This document shows, piece after piece, positions 9,075 through 18,407 of a DNA stretch of 64,000 nucleotides; within the stretch, counting starts at the first letter, position 1, and every line of letters starts with the position of its first letter. This DNA is from Mucilaginibacter kameinonensis (GTDB lineage: Bacteria; Bacteroidota; Bacteroidia; Sphingobacteriales; Sphingobacteriaceae). Made by a program: the position numbers and the translations under genes. The stretch is from contig NZ_RCWZ01000004.1 in the NCBI RefSeq assembly GCF_003675385.1, positions 248,001-312,000 on the forward strand, given 5' to 3'. The notes beneath the pieces are model-generated. The model saw only the letters and a program-made list of their open reading frames with translations. It was not told where the DNA came from and searched no databases.

Positions 9075-12000
9075 TTATTTCCTGCTGATAAGTTTAAAAT
9101 TAGAGAATTTCACATACGATCGATGCGGACCATAGGTACTGTGGTAAAGTCCGATCTGTAAATCGCTACTGCTCAGATCAGGCCTTGATACCGGGCTTCC
9201 GGGCAGCTCTGTCCAGTGTGTACCGTCAGCGCTGCTCCTGATATAAAACACGTCCCCTGATTTCTGGATCTGTAAATAGCGGTTGTACTTCCAGCCGGTT
9301 TGGGTATTGGTTTGCATACGGTCGCCGCCTTTAAAATTGGTAAACATGTTGCCACAGTTCCAGGCCGGAAAAATACTGTTCTGGATGAGGTTTTCGCTGC
9401 CTTCCGACCCTGGCTGTTTTACCTTACGTACCATTAAGCCCATATCGCTGTTGCCCGCCACCTTTTTTTCTTTCAAACCGCTTACATCGGCAACTTCTAC
9501 TTCGGCCACAAAATCGCCCGATACGTTGCGATATAAAAAGGGGCCATAAGGCAGGTTGCCGTCCCAGTTTGAGCCTTTTGATTCCAGCATCAGTACGCTG
9601 TCACCGCTTATTACTTTGCGCTCCAGTTTATCTTCGGCACCAATTAAGCCATTCCATACAGTACCGGTTGTACCATCGGCTACAAAATCCTTATTTACTG
9701 TAAAACCATCCGTAACTACATTAAACAATGCCGAAGATGTGCTTACCGGCAAAGACGCTGTTTTTGTACTTACATTGCCATAATTATCTTTTACTTTAAA
9801 TGAATAGCTATAGTTTTTATCGGAGGTAAGCCCATAGCTGATATAATAGGGATTAGCCTGCCAGCCACTTGATTTGCTGCTATCTGCCTTGTTAATAAAA
9901 TCATACTCTATATTTGACTTAACCGAAGCATATTCTGGTGCCTGCATTTCAACCATACCCGGCGTTATGGATTTAGGAGCAATTTTAAAAACCAACGATT
10001 CGGTCACAGGCGGATGATAGTTCTGCTTCCAGCTGCTGCTTAATTGCTTTATTTCTGTTGATGATAAGCTATGCTTATATATCACCAAACTATTGACAGC
10101 TCCCTTAAAACCATCTCCCAGCAATAGTTCGCCGGTTAAACCATTGGCTTTTGAAGTGCTTAAAACCAACGCGCCATCCACGTATAGCTTGCTGATATTT
10201 CCGCTAACAGTTTTAATGATATAGTGCCAGTTCCCTTCGCTTAAATATTTTCCGGCATTGATTAAAGGTTCTGTGGAAGACCTTGATTTCAGTATTGAGC
10301 CGCTTTGGGCAGATGTACTTTGATAAACACTTAAAGCTATGCTGTATTCTTTGCCCGAAACTCTATTATTAAGAACCAATGCGCTTTTGCCATTAAAATT
10401 AACTGCGATCTTCCCCGCAACATCGGTTACTTCTGCCTTACTTTCATTTGCCGGTTGAAATGCTCCACCAGCCTCGCCGTTGTTTGCCCATTTTTGAAGC
10501 GGCCCGTAATTTAGTTTGGAAGCATCAAGATAAACTGCGATATCTGACTTTGCGGGATGTAAAGCCCATTGCTTAATGACGCTATCGGCCGTCGGCTTGT
10601 TGTAAACTTTAAGCGATGATATAGCACCCGAAAAATAGGCAGAGCGGTTTGTTTTAGTACCGACGATGAACTTATCAGCAAGCTGCAAAAACAGCATCTT
10701 GTTTTCTGTATTGTTCAGCTCGCCATCAACAAATAGTTTTTCAAATGAGCCATCAAAAGTAACCACTACCTGGTGCCATTTACCGGCAGCAGGCATCGTT
10801 TTGTATTGAAAGTCGGAAACGCCAAAATGCTGTACCGCACCGGCCGTTTTATTGCTTCCGAAGCCAAAAGTAGCTCCGCGATGATCCGATTCGCCGCTTG
10901 TCCAGCTCAGTATCGGATTCTCATCCTTGATCTGGTCGGTATAAACCTCATATGCTACTGTATAGCTGTTATTACCTGCAAGCGACTGCGGTACCGCGAC
11001 CGTTGATTCAAGCGCCTGTGTACCATTAAACACCAAAGCCTTTTTACCCGCGATGATATCAATAACGGGAGGTTTACCTGATGCCGTAAAACTGCCGCCC
11101 AATGCGCCCTTATTAGCCCATTGAGTTACGGCTTCGCCTGCCTGAAAATTAGCCGCATCAAGGTTTACCAACAAACCCTCTTTTTCTTTTGTGGATACTG
11201 TTTTTGCTACGTCTTTTTTATCAGAAAAAGCATCCCCGGTTACCACTCGCTCATCATAAACTTTCACATTCCATATGGCTTTGTATAAACCCGGATATTC
11301 CGTTCCGGTGATAGTTAAGCGTATAAAGCGGGCCTTAGCATCTCCTGAATCTATCATTGGCGAGCCATGTTGCTTATTCTCTCTTCTATCAGCAAACAGC
11401 TTCCAGTTTTTGCCATCTGCTGATGATTCTACCAGGTATTGGTAGTACCAGGTTGCATATTCAAACTGGGTTAATACCTGTTGTACCGTTTTTACCGAAC
11501 CCAGATCAATAGTGATCCAGGCCGGGGCACTGCTGTTATCAGCCGGTTTCCATAAGCTGCCATTATTGTTATCAACCGCGAAAGAGGGCTTATAATTTTC
11601 GTTATAGTAAGATGAAGCGGTTACCTTTTTCTGATAAGCCTCATCGGGAGCATTAATGGTACTTTTTCCTAATAACCCAACGCCAAGGTGCGTGGGAACA
11701 ATTTTTTCAATATTACCATCTGCATCAAAAACTATCTTATCCGCGCAAACCTGCCGGTGATAGCCCCCATTAGAGTGCGGGTTGTTATGTCGGTGATACA
11801 CCATATAAAAATCATCTCCCACCTGCACTACCGACTCGTGGCCCGGCCCATGAATAGAGCCATCACTATTGGTACTTAACACCGGGTTATTTTTGCCGAA
11901 TTCAAACGGCCCCATAGGCCCGGTTTTACTGATAGCGTATTGCACCCGATAGGTAGAATCTTCACAAAAACCGGATGAGTAAGTGAAATAATAAATACCT

Positions 12001-12635
12001 TTCCGTTTAAACATAAAAGGGGCCTCGAAAAAATCTTTAGCTATGGTATTGGGAATCTTCGCTGTTTTAGCAAATGTGTGCATATCCGGGTTTAACAAGC
12101 CTACACCACAGCCATGATCAGGGTAAATACCCCAGGTACCCCAGAACATGTAGATCTTACCATCATCATCTTTAAAAGTTTGCCCATCCAGCGTAATCAC
12201 TCCGGGGATAAAGTAATTGGGGATCATTGATTTGCCATCGGGCAGCAAGGGTGTCCACGGTCCGGTAGGGCTTGTTGACGACGCACCATAAATATCAACC
12301 GGCTGACAATAGTACATGTAATACTTGCCATCGTTTCCGTTAATTACGTCGGGAGCCCAATAGTAATTAGAAGTTGGCCAGTTCATATCGTGCATGGTCC
12401 AGTTCACAAAATCTTTGGATGTCCACACCTGCGACGGGCCATGCCCGCCACCATTACCATCGGTGGTAGCATAAACGTAGTAGGTATCGCCAAACTTGCG
12501 TACGGTTGGGTCGGCAAAGTAACCGGGAATAATAGGGTTACCATTACCCGGTACTGTCGCTGACTGTTGCTGTGCAGAACTGTTTAAAACAGCCAGACAC
12601 AAGGAAAAGAAAACTATTAACTGAAATTTCCGCAT
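9075..12635 (-). CDS. Secreted five-domain GH43 glycosidase
   Basis: 1186 aa. Signal peptide (1-21), a GH43 five-bladed propeller (about 30-330), an F5/8 type C (discoidin) domain (about 335-465), two concanavalin A/LamG-like domains (about 490-690 and 695-860), a linker sandwich, and a C-terminal DUF1349/GH-associated beta-sandwich (about 990-1186). The GH43 triad is complete: Asp42 in YFADPTV (base), Asp150 in ITLDGQTFKDDDG (pKa modulator) and Glu204 in FFEAPFMF (acid). GH43 enzymes release alpha-L-arabinofuranose or beta-xylose, and a few release beta-galactose. It lies 21 bases downstream of an S9 peptidase gene and is very probably co-transcribed with it. The many non-catalytic domains suggest binding to an insoluble or cell-wall-bound substrate. 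It has no recognisable T9SS C-terminal tag. Confidence 0.9.
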   Translation of the reverse strand: MRKFQLIVFFSLCLAVLNSSAQQQSATVPGNGNPIIPGYFADPTVRKFGDTYYVYATTDGNGGGHGPSQVWTSKDFVNWTMHDMNWPTSNYYWAPDVINGNDGKYYMYYCQPVDIYGASSTSPTGPWTPLLPDGKSMIPNYFIPGVITLDGQTFKDDDGKIYMFWGTWGIYPDHGCGVGLLNPDMHTFAKTAKIPNTIAKDFFEAPFMFKRKGIYYFTYSSGFCEDSTYRVQYAISKTGPMGPFEFGKNNPVLSTNSDGSIHGPGHESVVQVGDDFYMVYHRHNNPHSNGGYHRQVCADKIVFDADGNIEKIVPTHLGVGLLGKSTINAPDEAYQKKVTASSYYNENYKPSFAVDNNNGSLWKPADNSSAPAWITIDLGSVKTVQQVLTQFEYATWYYQYLVESSADGKNWKLFADRRENKQHGSPMIDSGDAKARFIRLTITGTEYPGLYKAIWNVKVYDERVVTGDAFSDKKDVAKTVSTKEKEGLLVNLDAANFQAGEAVTQWANKGALGGSFTASGKPPVIDIIAGKKALVFNGTQALESTVAVPQSLAGNNSYTVAYEVYTDQIKDENPILSWTSGESDHRGATFGFGSNKTAGAVQHFGVSDFQYKTMPAAGKWHQVVVTFDGSFEKLFVDGELNNTENKMLFLQLADKFIVGTKTNRSAYFSGAISSLKVYNKPTADSVIKQWALHPAKSDIAVYLDASKLNYGPLQKWANNGEAGGAFQPANESKAEVTDVAGKIAVNFNGKSALVLNNRVSGKEYSIALSVYQSTSAQSGSILKSRSSTEPLINAGKYLSEGNWHYIIKTVSGNISKLYVDGALVLSTSKANGLTGELLLGDGFKGAVNSLVIYKHSLSSTEIKQLSSSWKQNYHPPVTESLVFKIAPKSITPGMVEMQAPEYASVKSNIEYDFINKADSSKSSGWQANPYYISYGLTSDKNYSYSFKVKDNYGNVSTKTASLPVSTSSALFNVVTDGFTVNKDFVADGTTGTVWNGLIGAEDKLERKVISGDSVLMLESKGSNWDGNLPYGPFLYRNVSGDFVAEVEVADVSGLKEKKVAGNSDMGLMVRKVKQPGSEGSENLIQNSIFPAWNCGNMFTNFKGGDRMQTNTQTGWKYNRYLQIQKSGDVFYIRSSADGTHWTELPGSPVSRPDLSSSDLQIGLYHSTYGPHRSYVKFSNFKLISRK

Positions 12636-12656
12636 TGTGATACCTACCCGGCAAAA

Positions 12657-14957
12657 TTAATTATGCGCCAACTCATCGGTGTTTCTTGCCGGCGGCTCTG
12701 CATTAAGCAGGTGCTTTACAAAAAAGTCGCGTTTCTTTTTACGACCATAAGGGCCGCCATCGCTATGGCCCATACCCGGCACAACCAGCAGATCAAACAT
12801 TTTATTGCTCTTGATCAGCGCATCCGCAAAACGGAAAGTTGATTCGGGCGGAACATTGTTGTCAGCCTCTCCTACTATCAGCATCAGATCGCCCTGTAAT
12901 TTACCGGCGTTGGTAATATTTGACTGTTGCTCATAATGCGGCCCAACAGGGTAGCCCATCCATTGCTCGTTCCACCATTGCTTATCAATCCTATTATCAT
13001 GACAACCACAGGCAGAAACCGCAGCTTTATAAAACTCAGGATGAAACAATAAAGCACCTGCCGAATTTTGCCCGCCTGCTGATGTTCCGTAAACGCCTAC
13101 CCGGCTGATATCAACCTGCGGATACTTGGCGGCAAGCGCCTGCATCCACAGGATCCGGTCGGCAAAACCTGCATCGGCAAGGTTATGCCAGCATACATCA
13201 TGAAAGGCTTTTGAACGGTTTGCCGTTCCCATGCCGTCCATCTGTACCACAATAAAACCCAATTGGGCAATGCTTTGCATCTCGTTAACAGCCGAAAAAC
13301 TTTTAGGCACAAATGAATCCTGCGGACCAGCATAAATATTTTCAATCACGGGATAGCTTTTGTTAGGATCCATATTGGCCGGCCGATAAACTACACCCCA
13401 GATATCGGTTTTGCCATCCCTTGCTTTAGCGACAAAAACTTCGGGGAGTTTAATACCGGTCGATAAAAGCGCACTCAGATCAGCATGCTCCAGTTCCATT
13501 ACTGTTTTTAGGTCGGCAGTATTTTTAATAACAATTCGCGGGGCGACATTAACTTCCGAATAGGTATCGATATAGTATTTTCTATCGGCCGAAAATATTA
13601 CGCTGTGATTGCCTTTTTCGGGCGTAAGGTCAACAAGGTTTTTACCATCAAAACCAATACGGTAGTAATGTATAAAGTAAGGGTCTTCGCCGGCATTTTT
13701 ACCGCTTCCCTTAAACCAGATCTGCCTTTTCTTAACATCGACGCTGTCAATATCACGCACTACCCAATCACCTTTAGCTACCAGTTTTTCTTTACCGGTA
13801 AGCTCATCAACCAGGTAAATATGACGCCATCCGTCTTTCTCCGTGATCCAAACTATCTCGTGTGTTTTGGCTGCGTAGTAAGTATAAATTCGTTGTTCAT
13901 AAATAAACGTATTTGTTTTTTCATCAATAATATCACGGGTTTTACCATTGGTAACATCTACCTCAATAACCCTGAAACGCTGGTGACCACGATCAGCCTT
14001 TTCATAGGTAAAATAGCGACTGTTAGCATCGCGCCAGTGCAACCGCGGCGCGCCAAAAAAGTCTATCTTTTCGGCATCGGTTTTTATCGCGCTTTTATCG
14101 GTGATGTTGAATATATACTGCTGATAAGATGTAAATTCATCGCCCGGCTGATCATATTCATGCGATTTCAAAACCGCACGCGTAGTGCCCGGCACCGAGC
14201 TTAGGAGATAAAAAACCTCTTTTGTTTTTTTAGGATCAATGCGATAACCTACTATATGCTTGCTATCCGGAGCCCAGCTCAGTTCGCCATAAGGCTTGTC
14301 TAAATTGCCATCGGTAGTTAACTTGATCTCGGTCGCGTTTTTTAATGATTTAACAATGATGTTTCCACCCTTTACAAAGGCCGCCCATTGTTTATCGGGC
14401 GATACAGAATCGGTAGCAGCATTTTCCCAACGATAATGGCGTTCCTGCAGCGGTTTATCATTATCATAACTTTGGTGTACGGTGTCGGCAGTTTTGCTGC
14501 ATTGCAGTGTACCCAGATCACACTTAAGCCAGGTATTATTTGTTTTAAAAGTGGCCTGCTTTTTATCGGCGCTAAAAAACATGTCATCAATTTTAAAGCC
14601 GCCGTCTTTTATGGTTTTGCCTGTTATTTTGCTTACTTCTGGACTTAGCTGATTGCTTTCAAAGATGGTTTTCTTAGTCCCTTTTTCGGGATCAACCAAA
14701 ACATAAGCTGTTTGGTTACCGGCTATCCTTTTACTATACCAGAACTGATTGCCGCCCGTTTGCCAGTTAGGTTTAACATTGGTGACATAAGGAATCTTTT
14801 TTAAAGCAGAATCAAGCACGTCGGCTGCTTTGTAGTTTTGCAGCATTTCTGCATGGGTGGGATAATATGGAGTAGCTTTAGTTTGCTGAGCTTCGGCTGA
14901 TTTGCCTGCAGCTGCTAAAAAAACGGTTAACAGTAAATATTGGTGGTACCTTGCCAT
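12657..14957 (-). CDS. Secreted S9 family (DPP IV-like) serine peptidase
   Basis: 766 aa with a signal peptide (about 1-23). An N-terminal beta-propeller of the DPPIV_N type (about 70-500, including WITEKDGWRHIYLVDE) is followed by an alpha/beta-hydrolase peptidase domain (about 510-755). The catalytic triad is visible: Ser626 in GVYGTSAGGQ, Asp699 in VGEADNNVPP and His731 in PGMGHSDGG. The serine motif GTSAGG differs from the GWSYGG of classical DPP IV. Members of this family cleave short peptides after Pro or Ala. It is the first gene of a two-gene operon with the large GH43 enzyme, which couples peptide and arabinose removal. The exact specificity is not readable; the Glu-Glu motif of true DPP IV was not identified. 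Confidence 0.88.
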   Translation of the reverse strand: MARYHQYLLLTVFLAAAGKSAEAQQTKATPYYPTHAEMLQNYKAADVLDSALKKIPYVTNVKPNWQTGGNQFWYSKRIAGNQTAYVLVDPEKGTKKTIFESNQLSPEVSKITGKTIKDGGFKIDDMFFSADKKQATFKTNNTWLKCDLGTLQCSKTADTVHQSYDNDKPLQERHYRWENAATDSVSPDKQWAAFVKGGNIIVKSLKNATEIKLTTDGNLDKPYGELSWAPDSKHIVGYRIDPKKTKEVFYLLSSVPGTTRAVLKSHEYDQPGDEFTSYQQYIFNITDKSAIKTDAEKIDFFGAPRLHWRDANSRYFTYEKADRGHQRFRVIEVDVTNGKTRDIIDEKTNTFIYEQRIYTYYAAKTHEIVWITEKDGWRHIYLVDELTGKEKLVAKGDWVVRDIDSVDVKKRQIWFKGSGKNAGEDPYFIHYYRIGFDGKNLVDLTPEKGNHSVIFSADRKYYIDTYSEVNVAPRIVIKNTADLKTVMELEHADLSALLSTGIKLPEVFVAKARDGKTDIWGVVYRPANMDPNKSYPVIENIYAGPQDSFVPKSFSAVNEMQSIAQLGFIVVQMDGMGTANRSKAFHDVCWHNLADAGFADRILWMQALAAKYPQVDISRVGVYGTSAGGQNSAGALLFHPEFYKAAVSACGCHDNRIDKQWWNEQWMGYPVGPHYEQQSNITNAGKLQGDLMLIVGEADNNVPPESTFRFADALIKSNKMFDLLVVPGMGHSDGGPYGRKKKRDFFVKHLLNAEPPARNTDELAHN

Positions 14958-15036
14958 AAGTTATAGTGTTGCGTAAAGTTACCTAACACCCACCAGCTTA
15001 TATTTACGTAAATTAACACATCATAGCAGGCATTTA

Positions 15037-15076
15037 GCAAATCGGCCCGCGATCTTTTAGATGCGGGCCGATTTGC
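15037..15076 (-). terminator. Hairpin terminator downstream of pepP
   Basis: A perfect 14-bp stem (GCAAATCGGCCCGC with GCGGGCCGATTTGC) around a 12-base loop. It lies between the S9 peptidase and Xaa-Pro aminopeptidase genes, both on the minus strand, so it probably ends the pepP transcript. The T-tract after it on the minus strand is weak; on the plus strand it is followed by TTTATTAATTCATTTT. Confidence 0.55.
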
Positions 15077-15098
15077 TTTATTAATTCATTTTGCTTTT

Positions 15099-15210
15099 GA
15101 TTCCCCTCTTGAGAGGGGGTGCGATGGGATAAGTGGTAGCAGGGGTGTGTTTCTCCAACAAGTTTATCAAAGCAGAAACACACCCCTCCGCCCCTCTCAA
15201 GAGGGGAATC
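15099..15210. repeat. 112-bp inverted-repeat element (MITE/REP-like)
   Basis: Outer arms at 15099-15118 and 15191-15210 are perfect 20-base reverse complements (GATTCCCCTCTTGAGAGGGG). A second nested pair, AGGGGTGTGTTTCT at 15141-15154 and its exact complement at 15174-15187, sits inside. The outer arm is itself nearly self-complementary (CCCCTCTTGAGAGGGG). No coding potential is seen. The nested structure and GC contrast with the surrounding AT-rich spacer fit a mobile or repetitive intergenic element. Confidence 0.75.
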
Positions 15211-15236
15211 GCACTTAACCCCCGCCTTTATTTATT

Positions 15237-16637
15237 TTATCCTCTCAGAGCCTCAATTTCCTGCCTTGTTTTAGGCAGATATTTACCTAATAACTGGCTC
15301 CCGGAATCGGTTATTAAAAAGTTGTCCTCAATACGGATACCACCGAAATCACGATAGGCATTTAGCACATCGTAGTTAATAAATTCAGCGAACTTTTTCT
15401 CGGCCTGCCAGCGATCTATCAGTTCCGGAATGATATAAATGCCCGGTTCAACAGTAAGCACATATCCTGCTTCCAGCTCGCGGCCTAACCTTAATGATTT
15501 TAAGCCGAATACGGTTTCCGTTTTCAAGGTATCGGTATAGCCAACATATTGCTCGCCCAGGTCTTCCATATCATGCGTATCCATGCCCAGCATGTGGCCT
15601 AAACCGCATTGAAAAAACATGGCATGGGCACCGGCTGCAACAGCCTCGGCAGGGTCACCTTTCATCAGGTTTACCGCTTTAAGGCCTTCAGCCAGTTTCT
15701 GGCAGGCCTGTATATGCACGTCTTTGTAACGTACGCCCGGTTTTAACATGCTAATGGCATGATCCATCGAATTTAAAACCACATCATATAACTCCCGTTG
15801 GCGGGTGTTGAACTGCTTGCCTACCGGGAAGGTACGGGTAAGATCGCCGCCATAGTGCATGGCGTTCTCTGCACCAATATCGCTTAGTACAATGTCACCT
15901 TCTTCCAGGATATTGCCGTAATAATGCGTGTGCAGGGTTTGACCATGTTTGGTGATGATGGCTGGATAACCTAAGCGGGAATCATTGGCGATGGCTACTT
16001 CATGCGCTTTGGCTACCAGTTCATATTCCCTGATACCCGGGCGGGCATATTTCATTACCGCCAGTTCCATATCAACACTGATGGATACGGCTTTCTCTAT
16101 TTCAGCAACCTCCAGCGGAGTTTTGATCACCCTTTGGGCTATTACCGCTTTTACTAATTGCAATGAAACGCGGCCGGCCACATCTTCCAGACTGGTATTT
16201 AACCAATCGGCCAGCTTGATCTTATTTTCGGGGCGATAAGGCGGCAGGATATGAACCGGGCGACTGCTGGTAACCGCCTTATGAATATAATGCTTTACAT
16301 CGGCATAAGGCCTGGTTTGCGAAACACCAACCAGCGCGGCCATTTCGCTAACAGACGGCAGGGTACCAGTCCAGATAATATCATCGATGGTAAGGTCATT
16401 ACCGAAGATCACTTCCTCACCTGTATCGGTATCAATAATAGCCGCTAAACCCGCTACATCAAGCCCAAAGTAATATAAAAAGCTGCTATCCTGCCTAAAC
16501 AGGTAGGTATTGTCTTTATAGTTCATGCTGCTGTCCTCGTTTCCTAATAAAACGATGATGCCATTGGCGCCCATGCTTTGTTTTAAAACATTACGGCGTT
16601 GCTCATAAACCTGCTTATCAAAAAGTTGAAGTTTCAT
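15237..16637 (-). CDS. pepP: Cytoplasmic Xaa-Pro aminopeptidase (M24, aminopeptidase P)
   Basis: 466 aa, no signal peptide. An N-terminal creatinase-like domain (about 1-170) precedes the pita-bread M24 domain (about 175-460). All five metal ligands are visible: Asp253 and Asp265 (LSDIGAENAMHYGGDLT), His348 (GLGHMLGMDTHD), Glu397 (VEPGIY) and Glu437 (GGIRIEDNFL). Aminopeptidase P removes an N-terminal residue next to proline and so acts on peptides that other aminopeptidases cannot open. It sits between the S9 peptidase and the semialdehyde dehydrogenase of the hydroxyproline pathway, bounded by hairpin terminators on both sides. It is a common housekeeping enzyme, so membership of the pathway is inferred from position. 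Confidence 0.93.
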   Translation of the reverse strand: MKLQLFDKQVYEQRRNVLKQSMGANGIIVLLGNEDSSMNYKDNTYLFRQDSSFLYYFGLDVAGLAAIIDTDTGEEVIFGNDLTIDDIIWTGTLPSVSEMAALVGVSQTRPYADVKHYIHKAVTSSRPVHILPPYRPENKIKLADWLNTSLEDVAGRVSLQLVKAVIAQRVIKTPLEVAEIEKAVSISVDMELAVMKYARPGIREYELVAKAHEVAIANDSRLGYPAIITKHGQTLHTHYYGNILEEGDIVLSDIGAENAMHYGGDLTRTFPVGKQFNTRQRELYDVVLNSMDHAISMLKPGVRYKDVHIQACQKLAEGLKAVNLMKGDPAEAVAAGAHAMFFQCGLGHMLGMDTHDMEDLGEQYVGYTDTLKTETVFGLKSLRLGRELEAGYVLTVEPGIYIIPELIDRWQAEKKFAEFINYDVLNAYRDFGGIRIEDNFLITDSGSQLLGKYLPKTRQEIEALRG

Positions 16638-16650
16638 AATACAAAATTAA

Positions 16651-16681
16651 ACATGCCGGCTCTGTTGAGGAACCGGCATGT
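16651..16681 (-). terminator. Terminator after the semialdehyde dehydrogenase gene
   Basis: A 9-bp stem (ACATGCCGG with CCGGCATGT) with a 13-base loop. On the minus strand it is followed by TTTAATTTTG, 47 bases after the dehydrogenase stop. It separates that gene from pepP. Confidence 0.6.
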
Positions 16682-16727
16682 GCAAGTATAATTTAAATTT
16701 GATTATCTGATGATGTTTAACATCGCA

Positions 16728-18212
16728 CTATTTCTTCCATTCACCATCAAACAAACGCCAGATGTTGGTTGGATTGGCCTGTTGTAATGCCAATGGCAAC
16801 AGCGCATCCGGGCAGTTTTGGTAGCAAACCGGGCGTACCCAGCGTTTAGCAGCATTGATACCTACCGCGGTAAAACGGCTATCGGTAGTGGCCGGGAACG
16901 GGCCGCCATGCACCATACTGGCACAAACCTCAACACCGGTTGGTACGCCATTAAACAATACCCTGCCTGCAATTGAAGGCAATAATTGTAACAGGCTTGA
17001 ATGACCCGCGAAATCATCATCGGTACCCATAACAGTAGTAGTGAGCTGACCAGATACTGATTTTAACACTTTGATCAGCTCCTGCTCGTTTTTGCAAGAT
17101 ACCATTAACGAGTACGGGCCAAATACCTCTTCGTGCAATAAATGATTTTCAAGAAAAGTTTCGGCACTTACGAGGGCGATGGTTGGCTGAGCTTCGATAT
17201 CGACAGCTTCTGTAGCCGACTTAACAACGCTGGTTACACCGCTCTGCTCCAAAGCAGCATGGCTCTTTTTCTCATAAGCCGAATGGATGCCGGCGTGCAG
17301 CATTTTGGCTGGTTTGATATCTTCAATACCGTTGCCTAACAGCCTATAAAAATTATCCAGTCCTTCACCTTCAATAGCCAGCATTAAGCCGGGATTGGTA
17401 CAAAACTGACCAACACCTAAAGTAATGGAGCCTGCATATTGCGCAGCCAGATCGGCGGCGTTTTTGTTCAACGTATCCGGTAAAAATATTACGGGGTTTA
17501 TGCTGCCCATTTCTGAAAATACAGGAATAGGCTTTTTGCGTTCTGAAGAATACTGAAGCAAGGCTAAACCACCAACAGTTGAGCCTGTAAAGCCAACAGC
17601 AGCGGTATCATCTGCCTTAACCAATGCTTTACCACTTTCAAACGAGGTACCGTGTACGTGCTGGAAAACATGCTCTGGCATATTGCTGCTCGCTATCGCT
17701 TTTTTGATAGCTTGGTAAACCATTTCAGAAGTTTCGGCATGAGCAGGGTGTGCTTTTACTACTACAGAGCAGCCAGCGCCCAGTGCGCTTGCAGTATCAC
17801 CACCTGCGGTTGAATAGGCAAACGGGAAGTTACTTGCGCCAAAAACAACTACAGGGCCAAGCGGAACAAGCATCTTGCGTAGATCCGGGCGTGGCAATGG
17901 TTTCCTATCAGGTAAAGCAGTATCGATACTGGCCTCAACCCAGCTACCTTCGCGCAGCATTTCTGCAAACATGCGCAGCTGACCAGTGGTACGGGCGCGC
18001 TCGCCGGTTAAACGGGGTAACGGAAGGTTAGTTTCTTCAGCTGCTTTTTGCAGCAGGGCATCGCCTATTGCTTCTATTTCATTAGCAATAGCCTCCAAAA
18101 ACAGGGCCTTTTGTTCGGCGCTTGTTTTTTGATAAGCCTCAAACGCGCTTTGCGATTGCTGCATGATGATATTTATTTCTTCGATGCTTTCTTCTTTAAA
18201 GTTGTTAGCCAT
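16728..18212 (-). CDS. Alpha-ketoglutaric semialdehyde (2,5-dioxovalerate) dehydrogenase
   Basis: 494 aa from the chosen start. The frame is open to an ATG at 18350, but the extra 46 residues are Cys/Trp/His-rich and unlike the family, homologues start near MANNFKEES, and a TATATTTG promoter box lies at 18263-18270, inside the extension. The aldehyde dehydrogenase fold is complete, with the nucleotide-binding GFTGSTVGG (207-215), catalytic Glu234 (SEMGSINP) and catalytic Cys271 (GQFCTNPG). These last two motifs are typical of type III KGSA dehydrogenases, which oxidise alpha-ketoglutaric semialdehyde to alpha-ketoglutarate, the last step of hydroxyproline (and of oxidative L-arabinose) catabolism. 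The other hydroxyproline genes lie 7-10 kb upstream on the same strand. Confidence 0.88.
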   Translation of the reverse strand: MANNFKEESIEEINIIMQQSQSAFEAYQKTSAEQKALFLEAIANEIEAIGDALLQKAAEETNLPLPRLTGERARTTGQLRMFAEMLREGSWVEASIDTALPDRKPLPRPDLRKMLVPLGPVVVFGASNFPFAYSTAGGDTASALGAGCSVVVKAHPAHAETSEMVYQAIKKAIASSNMPEHVFQHVHGTSFESGKALVKADDTAAVGFTGSTVGGLALLQYSSERKKPIPVFSEMGSINPVIFLPDTLNKNAADLAAQYAGSITLGVGQFCTNPGLMLAIEGEGLDNFYRLLGNGIEDIKPAKMLHAGIHSAYEKKSHAALEQSGVTSVVKSATEAVDIEAQPTIALVSAETFLENHLLHEEVFGPYSLMVSCKNEQELIKVLKSVSGQLTTTVMGTDDDFAGHSSLLQLLPSIAGRVLFNGVPTGVEVCASMVHGGPFPATTDSRFTAVGINAAKRWVRPVCYQNCPDALLPLALQQANPTNIWRLFDGEWKK

Positions 18213-18262
18213 GGCAGATATTTTAGTAAAAACGAAGGGCTTACGCCACTGATATGCGAGAG

Positions 18263-18270
18263 CAAATATA
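18263..18270 (-). promoter_or_regulatory. Bacteroidota -7 promoter box before the semialdehyde dehydrogenase
   Basis: On the minus strand this reads TATATTTG, an exact match to the Bacteroidota TAnnTTTG -7 element, 50 bases before the chosen start at 18212. I see no clear TTG at -33. Its position inside the longer open frame argues against a start at 18350. Confidence 0.5.
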
Positions 18271-18407
18271 TTTAACCTTTCATGATGCGCACTGAAGATT
18301 CCTAACCAGTTATAGCAGGATTTTATCTTATTTCCGCAACACAATTTCAAAACAGATTAAAAAACGGGCAAGCAATAGAATGTCCAACAGGCAGACAAGC
18401 GTCTTGT

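Noticed and set aside
13605..14204. 199-codon open frame antisense to the S9 peptidase
   Set aside because: The peptidase frame has an intact catalytic triad and propeller; the antisense frame has no recognisable features.
16642..16649. CAAAATTA (TAATTTTG on the minus strand) just before pepP as a promoter
   Set aside because: It is only 4 bases from the start codon and has no -33 element; probably chance in AT-rich DNA.
18213..18350. N-terminal extension of the semialdehyde dehydrogenase
   Set aside because: A promoter box lies within it, the residues are unlike the family, and homologues start at MANNFKEE.
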